Below, one piece after another: positions 5,141 through 6,903 of a DNA stretch of 6,903 nt. The translations under genes were made by a program, and so were the position numbers. Under the pieces are notes generated by a model. That model had not been told where the DNA came from, ran no database searches, and saw nothing but the letters and a program-made list of their open reading frames with translations. The stretch comes from an uncultured Clostridia bacterium (lineage in GTDB: Bacteria; Bacillota; Clostridia; Oscillospirales; Ruminococcaceae): contig CAMAJC010000098.1 in the NCBI GenBank assembly GCA_945835425.1, positions 1 to 6,903 of the forward strand. Reading direction: 5' to 3'. Each line of letters starts with the position of its first letter. The stretch's first letter is position 1.

Positions 5141-5185
5141 TTTTGCCCCGCTTTTTCAAAAGCGGGAAAGAAAGAAGGCAAAAAG
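5141..5185 (+). promoter_or_regulatory. ppaC: Palindromic repeat overlapping the ppaC ribosome binding site
   Basis: CCCGCTTTT (5147-5155) and AAAAGCGGG (5158-5166) form a perfect 9-bp inverted pair with a TC loop. An outer pair TTTTGCC (5141-5147) and GGCAAAA (5177-5183) flanks it. The ribosome binding site AGAAGG (5173-5178), seven bases before ATG at 5186, overlaps the right outer arm by two G residues. If the outer stem forms in the mRNA, translation initiation could be damped. The same sequence also looks like a dispersed repeat unit. Confidence 0.5.
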
Positions 5186-6847
5186 ATGGAAAAATCGGCG
5201 AGAAAGGTGATTGTGATCGGGCATTTGAACCCGGATACCGACTCGATTTGTTCGGCGATCGCCTATTCCTACCTGAAAAACCAGTCGAGCGAGCTGGACA
5301 CCGAACCGAGAAGAGCCGGTGAAATCAACCAAGAAACTGCTTTTGTACTGAATTATTTCGGCGTGCGCACGCCAAGGCTCTGCACCGACGTCAGCCCGCA
5401 GATTCAGGATATCGAGTACCGGCATTTGGCCGGTATCGACTCCTCCACCAGCGTCCATAAGGCATGGGAGCTGATGCGCGAAAGCAACATCGACACCCTG
5501 CCGATCGTCAGCGAAAAGGGTGCGCTGGAAGGCATCGTCACATTGACCGACGTTTCCGACGCCTGCATGGACGTGCTGGACACCAAAATTCTCGCCAAAA
5601 GCCATACCCCGTACCGCAATATCCTCGAGGTGCTGGACGGCGAGATGCTGACCGGCGACCCGGACGGGTTCGTCGAAAACGGCAAGCTGGGGCTGGCTGC
5701 GGGCAACCCCGAAGCCATGGAGGACTTCATCGAGGCCGGGGATATGGTCATCCTGTCCAGCCGGTATGAGTTCCAGTTCTGCGCGCTGGAAATGGGCGCG
5801 GGATGCCTGATCATCTGCTCGGACGACGAGCAGCGCAAGGTCCCCAAAACCATCCAGAAGCTGGCCAGTGAGCGCGGCTGCACCGTCATCATCACCCCGA
5901 AAGACTTCTATTCGACCGCACGGCTACTGAGCCTTGCGACCCCTGTCCGCCACTATATGCGTAAAGACGTCCTCACCTTCTCCCTCAACACACCGCTGGA
6001 TGAGGTGCAGAAGATCATGGCCCAGGTCCGCTACCACTACTTCCCCATCGTCACCCGCGGCGGCAAGTACGCAGGCCTCCTCTCCAGACGGAACCTCTTA
6101 AACATGAAGCGGCGGCAGCTGATCCTCGTCGACCACAACGAACGCACCCAGGCCATCGACGGCTATGAAAAGGCCGATATCCTCGAGATCATCGACCACC
6201 ACCGCATTGGCAGCATGGAGACCCCTGCGCCGGTTTATTTCCGCAACGTCCCCGTCGGCTGTACCGCCACCATCGTTTTCCACATGTACCGGGAGCAGAA
6301 GGTGGAAATCCCGCAAAAGATCGCAGGACTGCTGTTGGCAGCGATCCTGTCCGACACGCTGATGTTCCGCAGCCCGACCTCGACCATCGTCGACGAGCAG
6401 GCCGCGGCAGAGCTTGCCAAAATCGCCGGGGTCGATATCGAGGACTTCGCGACCCAGATGTTCGAGGCCGGCGGCAACATCAAGGGCAAATCCGCCCACG
6501 AGGTCTTCCTGCAGGACTTCAAGGTGTTCAAATCGGGCGATACCCGCTACGGCGTCGGCCAGGGCAGCTATATGAGCATGAATAACCTCAATGCCGCCAA
6601 GGAACTGCTGCTGCCCTATCTCCCCGAAGCGGCCATGAGCCAGGGTTTGGCAGATGTGTTCTATATGCTGACAAATGTCCGCGAAGAAACGACTTATCTC
6701 CTATATTACGGCGATCAGGCGCAGGAGCTTGTCCATGCTGCCTTCCCCGACGCAAAGACCGACGGGAATGTCGCGGTCCTGCCCGGCGTCGTCAGCCGCA
6801 AAAAACAGGTTCTCCCGGCGCTGGTCAGCGCTTTTTCCGAAATCTGA
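5186..6847 (+). CDS. ppaC: CBS/DRTGG-regulated family II inorganic pyrophosphatase
   Basis: A 553-residue cytosolic Mn/Co-dependent enzyme hydrolysing pyrophosphate to two phosphates, which pulls PPi-releasing biosynthesis forward. The DHH catalytic domain starts with GHLNPDTDS (His13, Asp17, Asp19). It is interrupted by a regulatory insert: CBS1 (about 72-133), a DRTGG-type domain (about 140-245) and CBS2 (about 252-308). It resumes with VDHNE (Asp316), IIDHHRIG (His338-His339) and LSDTLMFRSPT (Asp390). The C-terminal DHHA2 domain has NIKGKS (431-436) and the substrate-binding motif SRKKQVLP (537-544). All metal and phosphate ligands expected from Bacillus PpaC are present. Length and order match the Clostridium perfringens CBS-PPase, in which AMP and ADP inhibit and ATP or diadenosine polyphosphates activate. 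The start is set by AGAAGG seven bases upstream. A strong terminator follows 10 bases after the stop. Confidence 0.98.
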   Translation: MEKSARKVIVIGHLNPDTDSICSAIAYSYLKNQSSELDTEPRRAGEINQETAFVLNYFGVRTPRLCTDVSPQIQDIEYRHLAGIDSSTSVHKAWELMRESNIDTLPIVSEKGALEGIVTLTDVSDACMDVLDTKILAKSHTPYRNILEVLDGEMLTGDPDGFVENGKLGLAAGNPEAMEDFIEAGDMVILSSRYEFQFCALEMGAGCLIICSDDEQRKVPKTIQKLASERGCTVIITPKDFYSTARLLSLATPVRHYMRKDVLTFSLNTPLDEVQKIMAQVRYHYFPIVTRGGKYAGLLSRRNLLNMKRRQLILVDHNERTQAIDGYEKADILEIIDHHRIGSMETPAPVYFRNVPVGCTATIVFHMYREQKVEIPQKIAGLLLAAILSDTLMFRSPTSTIVDEQAAAELAKIAGVDIEDFATQMFEAGGNIKGKSAHEVFLQDFKVFKSGDTRYGVGQGSYMSMNNLNAAKELLLPYLPEAAMSQGLADVFYMLTNVREETTYLLYYGDQAQELVHAAFPDAKTDGNVAVLPGVVSRKKQVLPALVSAFSEI

Positions 6848-6857
6848 ACATAAAAAT

Positions 6858-6903
6858 AACCGCCCGGAAATGCTGGATTTTCAGCGCCTCCGGGCGGTTT
6901 TAT
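6858..6903 (+). terminator. Intrinsic terminator after ppaC
   Basis: A perfect 11-bp stem AACCGCCCGGA (6858-6868) and TCCGGGCGGTT (6889-6899) has an inner 4-bp stem GCTG/CAGC (6872-6885) in its loop. It runs into a T-rich tail cut off by the window end. It begins 10 bases after the ppaC stop codon. The A-rich left flank (TAAAAATAA) gives a T-rich tail on the minus strand too, so it could also stop transcription arriving from beyond the window. Confidence 0.9.

Larger units (their letters stand above)
4700..5185. other. Gene-free gap with palindromic elements and hairpins
   Basis: This 486-bp interval has no credible gene, tRNA or CRISPR array. It contains a palindromic element (4753-4947), an AT-rich stretch of about 90 bp (roughly 4948-5040) with no promoter I trust, and a chain of inverted repeats (5047-5183) leading to the ppaC start. 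GATAAT boxes at 4949-4954 and 5008-5013 lack good -35 partners, so the ppaC promoter is unresolved. Confidence 0.7.

Noticed and set aside
5464..5769. Plus-strand open frame of 101 codons inside ppaC
   Set aside because: It is an out-of-frame, Arg-rich shadow of the pyrophosphatase gene.

Overview
The window looks like a moderately GC-rich anaerobic Firmicute, most likely a clostridial gut or rumen lineage of the Oscillospirales type. This is inferred from the protein styles (a multi-pass sensor kinase with a VanR-like regulator, and a CBS/DRTGG-regulated family II pyrophosphatase), from strong AGGAG-type ribosome binding sites, and from gaps filled with short palindromic repeats. No search was run, so the taxonomy is tentative.

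Layout. Positions 1-69 hold a perfect small hairpin and a heptanucleotide tandem array. Positions 70-2385 (minus) encode a sensor histidine kinase, and 2742-3437 (minus) an OmpR-type response regulator. They are transcribed in the order regulator then kinase, and read as one two-component system. The 356-bp gap between them carries a MITE-like palindromic repeat, a terminator-like hairpin and a weak candidate promoter, which is unusual for a pair that is normally tightly coupled. Positions 3438-3748 are a divergent control region with candidate promoters facing both ways and structured leaders on both sides. Positions 3749-4699 (plus) encode a nucleoside hydrolase with all recognisable catalytic residues. 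Positions 4700-5185 form a 486-bp gene-free gap with a second palindromic element (4753-4947) and a run of hairpins ending at the next gene's ribosome binding site. Positions 5186-6847 (plus) encode a CBS-domain-regulated manganese-dependent inorganic pyrophosphatase (ppaC), followed by a strong intrinsic terminator at 6858-6903.

How the genes relate. The kinase and regulator form a signalling pair whose signal and targets cannot be read from the sequence. The nucleoside hydrolase (nucleoside salvage) and the pyrophosphatase (PPi removal, controlled by adenine nucleotides in characterised relatives) both touch nucleotide metabolism. The long repeat-filled gap makes a tight operon unlikely. 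I see no convincing new multi-gene system. The unusual signal lies in the intergenic repeats and structured leaders, the kinase's long C-terminal tail, and the repeat inserted inside the two-component operon.
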